Made by a program: the position numbers and the translations under genes | The notes under the pieces: generated by a model | The model's database searches: none | Told to the model about the DNA's origin: nothing | What the model saw: the letters and a program-made list of their open reading frames with translations, nothing else | Shown here: positions 1 to 6,584 of the stretch, in pieces | How the letters are laid out: each line of letters starts with the position of its first letter | How positions within the stretch are numbered: the stretch's first letter is position 1 | DNA from: JBBIVP01 sp037439705 [NCBI: bacterium] | GTDB lineage: Bacteria; JBBIVP01 | Assembly: GCA_037439705.1 (NCBI GenBank) | Contig: JBBIVP010000113.1 | Coordinates: forward strand, 1-6,988 | Length of the DNA: 6,988 nucleotides | Direction: 5' to 3'

Positions 1-725
1 TGAAGGTTTTGAAAGAAAGTGGTGCGGAAATTCTGGTGAATTATTTGCCTGTTGGTTCACAAAAGGCAACAGAATTTTATATGTCCGCATGCCTTTCTGC
101 GGGTGTTGCAGTAGTTAATTGTATACCTGTTTTCATTGCTTCAAACGAGAAATGGGCAAAGAAGTTTGAAGAAAAAAGAATACCAATAGTTGGAGATGAC
201 ATAAAATCTCAGGTTGGAGCCACAATCACTCACAGGGTAATTGCTGACCTTTTTGAAGAAAGGGGGGTCAAAATAGACAGAACATATCAGTTGAACTTTG
301 GGGGAAATACGGACTTTCTAAATATGCTTGATAGAGAAAGGTTAACATCAAAGAAAATTTCAAAGACTGAAGCTGTTCAGAGCGTTCTCGGAACTCCGCT
401 TCCATGGGATAAAATTCACATAGGTCCCTCTGATTATGTTCCATGGCTTAACGATAACAAGATATGTTTTATAAGGATTGAAGGGAAGGGCTTCGGAGGT
501 GTCCCTCTTGAGTTAGAAATTAAACTGAGCGTTGAAGACTCTCCAAACAGTGGAGGTGTTGCAATAGATGCAATAAGGTGCTGTAAGATAGCACTTGACA
601 GAAAAATAGGAGGACCCCTTATTTCCATTTCAGCCTACACCATGAAGCATCCTCCAAAGCAATTTAACGATAAAGAAGCAAGAAAGATGGTTGAGGAATT
701 CATTCAGGGAAAGAGAAAGAATTAG
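1..725 (+). CDS. ino1: myo-inositol-1-phosphate synthase, C-terminal part (5' end outside window)
   Basis: This enzyme isomerises glucose 6-phosphate to 1D-myo-inositol 3-phosphate with tightly bound NAD, in the cytoplasm. It is the entry step to inositol lipids and, in thermophiles, to di-inositol-phosphate solutes. The reading frame is open from the window edge, so the TTG at 9 is not a real start and the Rossmann N-terminus lies outside. About 240 residues are visible and match the archaeal/bacterial short form. They include [15 protein letters not shown] (about 37-83), [10 protein letters not shown] with the lysine at 204-206 that corresponds to a catalytic-site lysine of the yeast enzyme, [13 protein letters not shown] (about 288-326), [10 protein letters not shown] with a second active-site lysine, and the C-terminal [17 protein letters not shown] segment that returns to the NAD domain. 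No break or missing motif is seen. The next gene starts 2 bases after the TAG, so it leads or continues the operon with the envelope transport genes. Identity is secure; its link to transport is inference. Confidence 0.93.
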   Translation, partial: KVLKESGAEILVNYLPVGSQKATEFYMSACLSAGVAVVNCIPVFIASNEKWAKKFEEKRIPIVGDDIKSQVGATITHRVIADLFEERGVKIDRTYQLNFGGNTDFLNMLDRERLTSKKISKTEAVQSVLGTPLPWDKIHIGPSDYVPWLNDNKICFIRIEGKGFGGVPLELEIKLSVEDSPNSGGVAIDAIRCCKIALDRKIGGPLISISAYTMKHPPKQFNDKEARKMVEEFIQGKRKN

Positions 726-727
726 TT

Positions 728-1252
728 TTGGCTTTAAAAGAATTAGAAATAGAACTTTTTGCCAGAAATATCTCAAAAGAGATAGAGAAAGAGGGATTTA
801 TAGAACAAAAGAAGGGATATGAACTAATAAAAATTTCGCTTGAAGAACTAAAAAAGATAGAAGAGGAAATAGAAAAAAAGGCGGAAGAACTACTTTCACA
901 GCATATTTCAAAATTTCCAGACGCAGATAAGGAAGTTGCCCTTGATATGATAAGGAAAAAACTCGCAGAAGGAAAAGGCATAGAAGGAATTTATACTCCA
1001 GAAAAACCCGGTTTTCTTGCAAACTGGATATCAAAAAAATTGATAGAAAAAGTTGAAATTAAAGAAAAAGAAAGATTGATAAAATCTGTTCGTTCCGCGG
1101 TTTCAGCATCTTTAAATGTCCTGCTCCAGATTTCAGAAGAGATAAACGAATTTTTAACGGAAAGGGGAATAAAACAATATACCCTTGAATGGAACAAAAG
1201 GTTTTCTGAAGAGTTTTCCAGAAGACTGAAAGGAATTTTAAGAAAAGGTTAA
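728..1252 (+). CDS. small charged helical protein, possibly DUF507-like
   Basis: This is a 174-residue protein with no signal peptide or membrane segment. It is very rich in Lys and Glu and predicted by eye to be almost all helix, so it is probably cytoplasmic. The start is TTG at 728. An in-frame TGA at 692-694 closes the frame upstream and no ATG or GTG lies near, so TTG is the only usual start; the purine run before it is a weak ribosome site. The N-terminal half has the pattern AxxIxxEIEKEGFIE...EELKKIEEEI (residues 12-48). The C-terminal end has a TLEWNKRFSEEFSRRLKG stretch (152-169). Both recall the DUF507 family, which has an EGLIE-type N-terminus and an EW-(x)n-EE-(x)n-R end, but I recognise this only loosely. 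It sits between the inositol synthase (2-base gap) and the RND exporter (no gap), so it is almost certainly co-transcribed. Function unknown. The several overlapping antisense ORFs come from the A-rich codons. Confidence 0.8.
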   Translation: MALKELEIELFARNISKEIEKEGFIEQKKGYELIKISLEELKKIEEEIEKKAEELLSQHISKFPDADKEVALDMIRKKLAEGKGIEGIYTPEKPGFLANWISKKLIEKVEIKEKERLIKSVRSAVSASLNVLLQISEEINEFLTERGIKQYTLEWNKRFSEEFSRRLKGILRKG

Positions 1253-3802
1253 ATGTTCCTCTTTGAAGATTTGATAAAGAAACACAATTTGCTCATCATT
1301 ATCATTTTTTCCATTGTTTTTTTATTATCCCTTTTCGGAATGAGAAACCTTCAATACGAGAAAACGATTACTCAATACCTTCCGAAAACGAGCGAATATG
1401 TAAAAGCATATTTTGATATTGAAGAAGATTTCGGAGGAGGAGAAATCGGTCTAATTGGTTTCAAAAGTGAGAATATCCTTTCTGAAGAATCTTTAAGAAG
1501 TATCAAAAAAATAGAGGAAGGAATAAAAAGTATAAAAGGGGTTTACAGCGTGTTTTCCATATTTGATGCCATGGACTTTGTTTCAAAACCGGAGGGCTTG
1601 GAAATAAATCCTCTCATAAAACATCTTAAACTCTCTGAGGAAGAAAAGGAATACATAAGAAAACATCCCGACTATTCATCCGCTATAATTTCTGAAAATG
1701 GAAAAGTTTCTGTAATTGTGGTGAGGATAAAAGAGAAAGAAATCCTGAATGCGATCGGGGAAATCAAAAATTTGATAGAAAAAGAAAAGGGAGAACTTGA
1801 AGTTTTTTATTCTGGCTCTCCTTTTATTTCCAATTATATCATAAATTCTGTGAGAAGGGATATAGAAAAAATTTCACCAGCAGTAGCCATCGTTACTCTC
1901 CTTATCCTTGCCTACTTTTTCAAAAACATTACTGCTGTTCTCATTTCTATCTTAACCGTTGGTGGAAGCATAATAATGGTTTTTGGTCTCATGGGAATAA
2001 TCGGTGAACCAATCTCAATTGTAAATTCATCAATACCTGCTCTTCTCTTTGCAGTCTCAAGCGCCTACGCCCTCCATACTTTCAGGGGATTTTCCATGAC
2101 AAGGAATGTGGAAGATTACCTGAAAAATGTGGGCATCCCTATCTTTTTCTCAGCAATTACAACCTCTGCTGGCTTTTTCTTTCTATTTATTATGGAAATG
2201 CATGCTATAAGGTTTTTTGGAATCCTCGTTTCAATTGGCGTTCTGCTCTCCTCATTTATCTCTATTCTTTTAATCCCCTCCATCTTTGTCTCTACAAAAA
2301 GATATCCTAAGGAATGGAACATAGAAAATCCGTTCCTTGAAAAAATTGTAAATTTATTTGAAAGTATATCGGAAAACAGGTATGTGAAATTTCTTATTCC
2401 GTTCTTTTTAATCCTTCTTTTTATAAAATTCATTCCATCTCTCAAATACAGAACAGAAGAAGAAGCTTTTTTCAAAAAGGGAAGTGAGCCCTTAAAAGGT
2501 ATGGAGTTTTTTAACCGGGAATTTGGAGGAGCGGACTATCTTATGGTGAGAATCAAAGGGGATTTCTCAAAACCATCAACAATCGTGTTTGTTGATACTA
2601 TTTCACAGATTTTAAAAGGAACAAAGGGAGTAAGCAGAGTTGATTCTTTTTCAAACCTTATAAAAAGGGCACAGAGCTCAATGACCGGGATGTCGGTCTT
2701 TCCGTTTACATCCTCTGAACTCAATACAATAACCTTTTTTATTGAAGGGGAAAAGGAGGTGAAGGGACTTTACAACAAAGAGCAAAGCTCAACATTGGTC
2801 CTGGCAAAGGGTGATGCAGATGAATGGAATGATGAATACAGAAAAATTAAGGACTCCATCAATTCTTTGATTTACGCTTACAAAAATGGAAAAATGGATT
2901 TTTTCTTCAAAAGAATTGAGGTCTTTAATTCATTAAAGGGATTTAAAGTCAACCCTCGCGAGGTTTATTCATCCCTTGAAAAAGGAATTTTTAAGGAAAT
3001 TTCTCCTTCACTGCTCAAATCTGTATTAAGCCTTAATCCCGATATATTCAACCCACTGCCCCCTGATGAATTCATAGTCGGTCTACTTAAATCCATAAAA
3101 GCTGGAAAACTCCAGTTCAAAGAGATCTGTTCTTTCTATGATGCAGATGAGGACCTTTGTGATGTAATGAAAGCAATGTTTGTGGATTCCCTTGATAGGA
3201 TTTCAAAAATAACAACCCTCAAAGAGGTTGGAAGATTCTTTTATTCAGGGGTATCTGAAGATGAAATTTTATATCTTCTCTCTCCTTTCTACATTGAATG
3301 GGAACCTTCGGAGATAGAAGTTTCCTTCGCCTCATCATCCCTCATAATGAAGGAGATTGAAAAGGAAATGAGAAAGGGACAGATAATAAGCACAATCCTA
3401 TCAGCATTCTTTTCCGCAGTTCTTCTCTTCCTTCTCTCTCAGGACATTATAGTTCTGCTCTACGGAATTATTTCCTCCATATTTCCATTCCTTATTCTCT
3501 GGACATTCTATTCAATAACTGGTATAAATGTTGATATGGGTTCACTTCTTGTTCCAAGCGTATCCATAGGACTATGCATTGATTATTCCATTCATTCATT
3601 CTGGGGAAGAAAGATGAAAACTGACCTGAAAGTTATTAGCCTTGCCATAATAATGAATGCCTTAAGTGTTGGTGGCGGATTTGCGGGAATGGTCTTTTCA
3701 AGCGTCCGTCCCACCTTAAAATTCGGGCTTGGAGTTTCTTTCACAGTATTAATGGGAGCAATTTTTGCAATAATATATTTTTTCAGGGAGGTGAAAAGAT
3801 GA
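1253..3802 (+). CDS. RND/MMPL superfamily exporter, 12 membrane segments
   Basis: This is an 849-residue inner-membrane transporter of the MMPL/COG1033 type, related to MmpL and the hopanoid exporter HpnN, which move lipids or hydrophobic molecules using the proton gradient. Topology by eye: TM1 at 12-30, periplasmic domain 1 about 33-205, TM2-TM6 between 206 and 346, TM7 377-396, periplasmic domain 2 about 398-705, TM8-TM12 between 708 and 844. TM10 has the proton-relay pair in GLCIDYSIH (D777, Y778). The equivalent TM4 site is AVSSAYALH (267-275) and lacks the Asp. TM5 carries the family-typical TTSAGFF (303-309). Periplasmic domain 2 is long and has a helical stretch (about 500-690) with two cysteines, C626 and C636. 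The ATG abuts the previous TAA, and AAGG at 1245-1248 is a weak ribosome site. The last codons overlap the LolA-like gene by ATGA. Together with the next two genes it likely forms an export route across the envelope. Substrate unknown; family call firm. Confidence 0.93.
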   Translation: MFLFEDLIKKHNLLIIIIFSIVFLLSLFGMRNLQYEKTITQYLPKTSEYVKAYFDIEEDFGGGEIGLIGFKSENILSEESLRSIKKIEEGIKSIKGVYSVFSIFDAMDFVSKPEGLEINPLIKHLKLSEEEKEYIRKHPDYSSAIISENGKVSVIVVRIKEKEILNAIGEIKNLIEKEKGELEVFYSGSPFISNYIINSVRRDIEKISPAVAIVTLLILAYFFKNITAVLISILTVGGSIIMVFGLMGIIGEPISIVNSSIPALLFAVSSAYALHTFRGFSMTRNVEDYLKNVGIPIFFSAITTSAGFFFLFIMEMHAIRFFGILVSIGVLLSSFISILLIPSIFVSTKRYPKEWNIENPFLEKIVNLFESISENRYVKFLIPFFLILLFIKFIPSLKYRTEEEAFFKKGSEPLKGMEFFNREFGGADYLMVRIKGDFSKPSTIVFVDTISQILKGTKGVSRVDSFSNLIKRAQSSMTGMSVFPFTSSELNTITFFIEGEKEVKGLYNKEQSSTLVLAKGDADEWNDEYRKIKDSINSLIYAYKNGKMDFFFKRIEVFNSLKGFKVNPREVYSSLEKGIFKEISPSLLKSVLSLNPDIFNPLPPDEFIVGLLKSIKAGKLQFKEICSFYDADEDLCDVMKAMFVDSLDRISKITTLKEVGRFFYSGVSEDEILYLLSPFYIEWEPSEIEVSFASSSLIMKEIEKEMRKGQIISTILSAFFSAVLLFLLSQDIIVLLYGIISSIFPFLILWTFYSITGINVDMGSLLVPSVSIGLCIDYSIHSFWGRKMKTDLKVISLAIIMNALSVGGGFAGMVFSSVRPTLKFGLGVSFTVLMGAIFAIIYFFREVKR
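3786..3793 (+). promoter_or_regulatory. ribosome binding site of the LolA-like gene
   Basis: GGGAGGTG lies inside the end of the exporter gene, five bases before the ATG at 3799. It is a strong Shine-Dalgarno sequence and fixes the start of the next gene at the ATGA overlap, where ending and starting ribosomes can be coupled. Confidence 0.8.
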
Positions 3803-4518
3803 AAGGAGTTTTGGTATGTCTTTTTTCTCTGGCACTGGAGTTATCGCCCCAGGAGTTATTAAAAAAAGTTGATGAGGTGATTGTTCCAAAGGACGATTAT
3901 TCCTTCACAATGAGGTTCAAAGTTCAAGAAGAAGAAGCAGGAGAAAGGGAGTTTGAGATAAGGGTATATGTAAAGGGTGAGAAAAGGCTTATAAGGTTCA
4001 CCTATCCGCCTCAGGTTAAAGGAATGGCTGTACTTTCACTGGGGCATGATGTTATGTATGTTTATATGCCAGGATATAAGAAGGTGAGAAGGATTGCATC
4101 ACATGTAAGAAATCAGACATTCCTCGGAACGGATTTCACATACGATGACATTTCCATTCCAACATACGGAAGGGACTACAATCCTATTGATGCAGGTGAG
4201 GAAGGAGATTTTTATTATCTGACATTAAAACCGAAAGAAGAGGCAAAAAAGGACTACGGAAAATTAAAATTATTCGTGGAAAAGGAAACATTTATAGTTA
4301 GAAAGATAGAATACTATGACAGAAATGAGAAGTTAATAAAGGTTGAGAAAAGAGGAAATTTCAAAAAGGCAAAGGATTCATGGATTGTCGGAGAGGTGAA
4401 ACTGGAAAATATGATAAACGGGAGACTCCAAACTGGAACCACATCCGAATCTCAGGTGGAACGGCTTCCGGATGACCTCTTCACAACATCCGCCCTTTTG
4501 AGGGACGAATCAAAATGA
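3799..4518 (+). CDS. periplasmic LolA-like carrier (outer membrane lipoprotein-sorting family)
   Basis: This 239-residue protein resembles the COG2834/PF17131-type 'outer membrane lipoprotein-sorting' proteins, which share the LolA/LolB half-barrel fold and carry lipids or lipoproteins across the periplasm. A short hydrophobic leader (about residues 3-13) serves as a signal peptide; C7 sits in it but in no good lipobox, so it is probably not a lipoprotein. The mature part is mostly beta strand. Family hallmarks are MYVYMPGYKKVRRI (86-99) followed by FLGTDFTYDDI (108-118). The C-terminal part, about 155-215, holds paired strands with a VRKIEYYDRNEKLIKVE turn typical of these half-barrels. The start ATG overlaps the exporter stop (ATGA) behind a strong ribosome site, and its own stop overlaps the next ATG in the same way. 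MMPL exporters paired with LolA-like proteins are a known arrangement, for example in aryl polyene clusters. That supports a role in handing exporter cargo to the outer membrane. The cargo is not visible here. Confidence 0.88.
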   Translation: MKGVLVCLFSLALELSPQELLKKVDEVIVPKDDYSFTMRFKVQEEEAGEREFEIRVYVKGEKRLIRFTYPPQVKGMAVLSLGHDVMYVYMPGYKKVRRIASHVRNQTFLGTDFTYDDISIPTYGRDYNPIDAGEEGDFYYLTLKPKEEAKKDYGKLKLFVEKETFIVRKIEYYDRNEKLIKVEKRGNFKKAKDSWIVGEVKLENMINGRLQTGTTSESQVERLPDDLFTTSALLRDESK

Positions 4519-5870
4519 ACTTTCTTATATTTTTGACTATCTCTTTTTCTTTGAGTGGACACATCCAGTCCTACTGGAGGGTTGGAACAGAAGGAAGGGC
4601 TAACATTTCGTGGATACAGAATACATTGAATCTGAAGGTTCGTCAGAACATAAAGGATAGAGTTATCCTTTACGGAGAAACTGAACTTGATTATCTTGGC
4701 TTTCCGGAAGTAGACGATTTCAATAACCTTTTAAGGCAGGAAAAAATAAATCCCTTCAGAATCGTGGACAGAGAAATATATGTTCAATTCCCGAAGGTCT
4801 TCGGTCTGATTGACATAAAGATGGGAGACATAATAGAGAAATGGGGAACCGCAGATACATTCAATCCGACCGATTTTATAAACCCATACAACCTTGAAGA
4901 CCCTCTTGAATTTGGAGAAAGCATTCCGGTCCCTGCAATAAAGGTGAGAATTCCATTTGGAGAAATTTTTACACTTACAGCCCTTTACATGCCAATTTTC
5001 AGACCCGCTCAACTACCACTTTCATCCCTGAAAGCAGGAATTGAAGCTGCTCCACTACCTTCAGGCATTTATGAACTAATTGAAGATATTAAAAACATCC
5101 CTGAACTTTATGTGGATTTTGAGGAGATTTTTCGTTCTGTTGAAAAAAAACCAGTCCTTCCAGATACTTCTTTGAAAAATTCAACCTTCGCCTTCAAGGT
5201 CTCAAGTCTTATCTACGGATTTGATGTGAGTTTGAGCTTTTATCACGGAAGGGAAGATATGCCACTCCCTGCAACCGGTTCATTTGTAATTGAACCCTCT
5301 CAGGATGGAAAACTTTTTCTGAAAGAAGGAAAAATTTTTCTTCAATATCCTGAGATAAACGCCATAGGATTTGATACATCAACATCTATTCCGTTCATAG
5401 ATGTAGGATTCTGGTTTGAAGGAGGAATATTCTTTCCATCGTCAATAATGCAGGAGATAGATGTGGACGCACCCCTGGTAGGAAGCCTTTCGTTCAGTGA
5501 AAAAAGGCTTAAGTCTCCTTATTTTAAATTCACAGCAGGAATTGATTACACATTTGAGGGAGGTTTTTACACAAATCTCCAGTTTGTCAGGGGATTCTTT
5601 GATGAGATAGGAAACGAAATGATAAAGAACTACATTTTTGCAGGGTTTCAGGACCAGATTCTTTCTGACAGGATAAGGTACAGACTTTTCGGTGGTTTTA
5701 CGATTGATGACTCCAGTTTTGTCATATACCCTGAAATCGGATTTATGCCCTATGAAGAGGGAGAAATAGTAATGGGTGGATATGTGCTCGCAGGTTCAAG
5801 GACCTCAAAATTCGGACAGCCTGGTGCAGGAGGGGATCAGGTATTTATAAAGTTCAAAGCAGGATTCTGA
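4515..5870 (+). CDS. outer-membrane beta-barrel protein, DUF1302-like
   Basis: This is a 451-residue predicted outer-membrane barrel. The leader MNFLIFLTISFSLSG is followed by an early strand (HIQSYWRVG), which suggests cleavage near residue 14-15. The body has alternating hydrophobic/polar strands, many ending in Tyr, Phe or Trp, and the chain ends in FIKFKAGF. A terminal Phe is the usual BAM-recognised signal of outer-membrane proteins. Residues 104-124 hold a conserved-looking GDIIEKWG motif followed by TADTFNPTDFINP, and 161-168 reads IFRPAQLP. Both resemble DUF1302 proteins, which often sit beside RND exporters and LolA-like (DUF1329 or sorting) proteins. A helical stretch at about 170-215 could be a plug or periplasmic insert. 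The ATG at 4515 overlaps the previous stop; GAGGGA at 4500-4505 is the ribosome site. It is the last gene of the operon. Role inferred: outer-membrane receptor or exit channel for the exported molecule. Barrel call firm, family call moderate. Confidence 0.85.
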   Translation: MNFLIFLTISFSLSGHIQSYWRVGTEGRANISWIQNTLNLKVRQNIKDRVILYGETELDYLGFPEVDDFNNLLRQEKINPFRIVDREIYVQFPKVFGLIDIKMGDIIEKWGTADTFNPTDFINPYNLEDPLEFGESIPVPAIKVRIPFGEIFTLTALYMPIFRPAQLPLSSLKAGIEAAPLPSGIYELIEDIKNIPELYVDFEEIFRSVEKKPVLPDTSLKNSTFAFKVSSLIYGFDVSLSFYHGREDMPLPATGSFVIEPSQDGKLFLKEGKIFLQYPEINAIGFDTSTSIPFIDVGFWFEGGIFFPSSIMQEIDVDAPLVGSLSFSEKRLKSPYFKFTAGIDYTFEGGFYTNLQFVRGFFDEIGNEMIKNYIFAGFQDQILSDRIRYRLFGGFTIDDSSFVIYPEIGFMPYEEGEIVMGGYVLAGSRTSKFGQPGAGGDQVFIKFKAGF

Positions 5871-6195
5871 ATATTTTTTGTACTGAACACAAACATCGTG
5901 ACCACCATTTTTATTTTTTATCTTTTTAGTGAAAGGTTTATGCTGGTAGGTCGGAATTACTTTTCCCTTTCCCCACTGGTAACAATGTCTATGTTCTTAT
6001 ACAGATTCTTCAGCAATTTTTGTTTAAATTATCGAGGTGAGAAAATAATGGCTGGAATTCAAAAGGGGCAAAACGACTTACATAAGAGGAAACAGAATGA
6101 GAAAAAATGGAATAATTATCCGAGATTCTAATTACTTAAATTTTAGTCAATTTTTCTCACTAGGTTAGATGTGTTGATTTTTCTGCACTTTTCTA
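5871..6195 (+). other. T-rich intergenic gap after the operon
   Basis: No long gene is supported here. The + strand is rich in T runs, but I found no GC-rich hairpin next to one, so no intrinsic terminator can be called for the operon. The only structure is a pair of overlapping very short ORFs between 6048 and 6168 with good ribosome sites. A possible GTG-started ORF from 5898 shares the frame of the first but has no ribosome site and no recognisable content in its upstream part. The gap ends at the promoter of the IS remnant. Confidence 0.6.
6048..6131 (+). CDS. possible 27-residue basic peptide
   Basis: The ATG at 6048 is preceded by GAGGTGA at 6034-6040, a strong Shine-Dalgarno match with 7-base spacing. 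The product is 27 residues, rich in Lys, Asn and Gln, without a membrane segment; I do not recognise it. It overlaps a second short ORF in the +1 frame (6097-6168, 23 residues, AGAGGA at 6085-6090), which contains NGIIIRDSNYLNFSQF. The two could be pieces of one decayed gene, two tiny peptides, or chance in AT-rich DNA. The ribosome sites are the only positive evidence. Confidence 0.3.
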   Translation: MAGIQKGQNDLHKRKQNEKKWNNYPRF

Positions 6196-6223
6196 TTGAC
6201 TTTTTTGTTTTTTAGTGTATAAT
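6196..6223 (+). promoter_or_regulatory. sigma-70-type promoter of the transposase remnant
   Basis: The -35 box TTGACT (6196-6201) and the -10 box TATAAT (6218-6223) are separated by 16 bases, very close to consensus. Transcription would start near 6230, only a few bases before the ATG at 6233, so the message would be leaderless or nearly so. The -10 box lies inside the 6213-6233 palindrome. Because the transposase is broken, this promoter may now mainly feed transcription towards the gene at 6903. Confidence 0.75.
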
Positions 6224-6233
6224 TTATACACTA
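6213..6233 (+). repeat. 21-base perfect palindrome over the -10 box and start codon
   Basis: Two 10-base arms, TAGTGTATAA and TTATACACTA, flank a central T with no mismatch. The palindrome covers the whole -10 box, the expected transcription start and the first base of the transposase ATG. It could be a repressor site that blocks RNA polymerase. As RNA it would be an AT-rich hairpin, but most of it lies upstream of the expected transcript start, so a DNA-level role is more likely. It might also simply be part of the IS end. Confidence 0.7.
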
Positions 6234-6412
6234 TGAGTTTTATCAGGAAAATAAAGAAGGGGAAGAATACTTATTTGGCATTAGTAGAAAATAAATGGGT
6301 GAAAGGGAAGGTCCTCCAGCGGGTGATTAAATATATTGGTAAAGAGATTAATGGTAGGGCGATTGCTTCAGCTCTTAATTTGGAGGGGTTATTAGGTGAG
6401 AAGGGGAGGTAA
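6233..6412 (+). pseudogene. transposase fragment 1: N-terminal domain
   Basis: From ATG 6233 this reads 59 residues beginning MSFIRKIKKGKNTYLALVEN and continuing to KVLQRVIKYIGKE. This is the typical opening of IS1634-type transposases: a basic strand-rich domain ending in K(Y/F)IGKE. The frame could be extended to a GTG at 6215, but that codon lies upstream of the expected transcript start and inside the -10 palindrome, so ATG is preferred. The TAA at 6410-6412 follows about where the family sequence should lead into the catalytic domain. What comes next belongs to a much later part of the protein. Confidence 0.75.
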
Positions 6413-6413
6413 A

Positions 6414-6584
6414 ATGATTGTTGTTTATAATCCCCAGTTAGAGTTTGTTCGCCGGGAGATAGTTTATGGGCGTGGTGGTAGTGATGAGGAGGCGCGGTAT
6501 CTTGGTTATTCTTTCATTTATCACAATACTTCGTTTTCTGCGGATGAAGTAGTGAGGAAGTATTATGAGAAAGGAGATAATTGA
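6414..6584 (+). pseudogene. transposase fragment 2: end of the catalytic domain
   Basis: The ATG at 6414 is preceded by GGAGG at 6405-6409, 4 bases away, and lies 1 base after the stop of fragment 1. The 56 residues include VVYNPQLEFVRREI, then EARYLGYSFIYHNTSFSADEVVRKYYEK. This corresponds to the family's late catalytic region, '...Y.GYF...TNT.LS..EIV..Y..K'. It ends early in TGA at 6582-6584 because of a frame change just after YYEK. The ribosome site may be fortuitous. A small translated remnant cannot be excluded. Confidence 0.72.

Noticed and set aside
434-1197. Several antisense ORFs of 60-93 codons opposite the inositol synthase and the small charged gene
   Set aside because: They overlap genes with clear protein content, show only Ser/Phe/Leu-rich translations of A-rich coding DNA, and have no recognisable family or ribosome site.
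2116-2724. Antisense ORFs opposite the exporter gene
   Set aside because: They are mirror readings of the membrane and periplasmic segments of a firmly identified transporter.
3817-3819. C7 of the LolA-like protein as a lipoprotein anchor
   Set aside because: The preceding residues (V-L-V before Cys) do not fit a lipobox with a small residue at -1, and the cysteine lies too early in the leader.
4731-5012. Antisense ORF opposite the barrel gene
   Set aside because: It overlaps the conserved WGTADTFNP region of the barrel and has no family features of its own.
5871-5945. Intrinsic terminator after the barrel gene
   Set aside because: T runs are present, but no stable GC-rich stem precedes them; the GTG/CAC pairing near 5898 is only three bases.
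5898-6131. A 77-codon ORF starting at GTG 5898
   Set aside because: There is no ribosome site at the GTG and the first 50 residues look like translated T-rich spacer. Only the part from ATG 6048 has a good ribosome site.
6215-6232. GTG 6215 as the start of the transposase N-terminal fragment
   Set aside because: The codon lies upstream of the expected transcript start, inside the palindrome over the -10 box, and adds residues not typical of the family. ATG 6233 gives the usual opening.
6561-6584. Programmed frameshifting between transposase fragments 2 and 3
   Set aside because: There is no A6G-type slippery run at the crossing point, and the element already lacks its catalytic core, so a simple insertion of one G is the better explanation.
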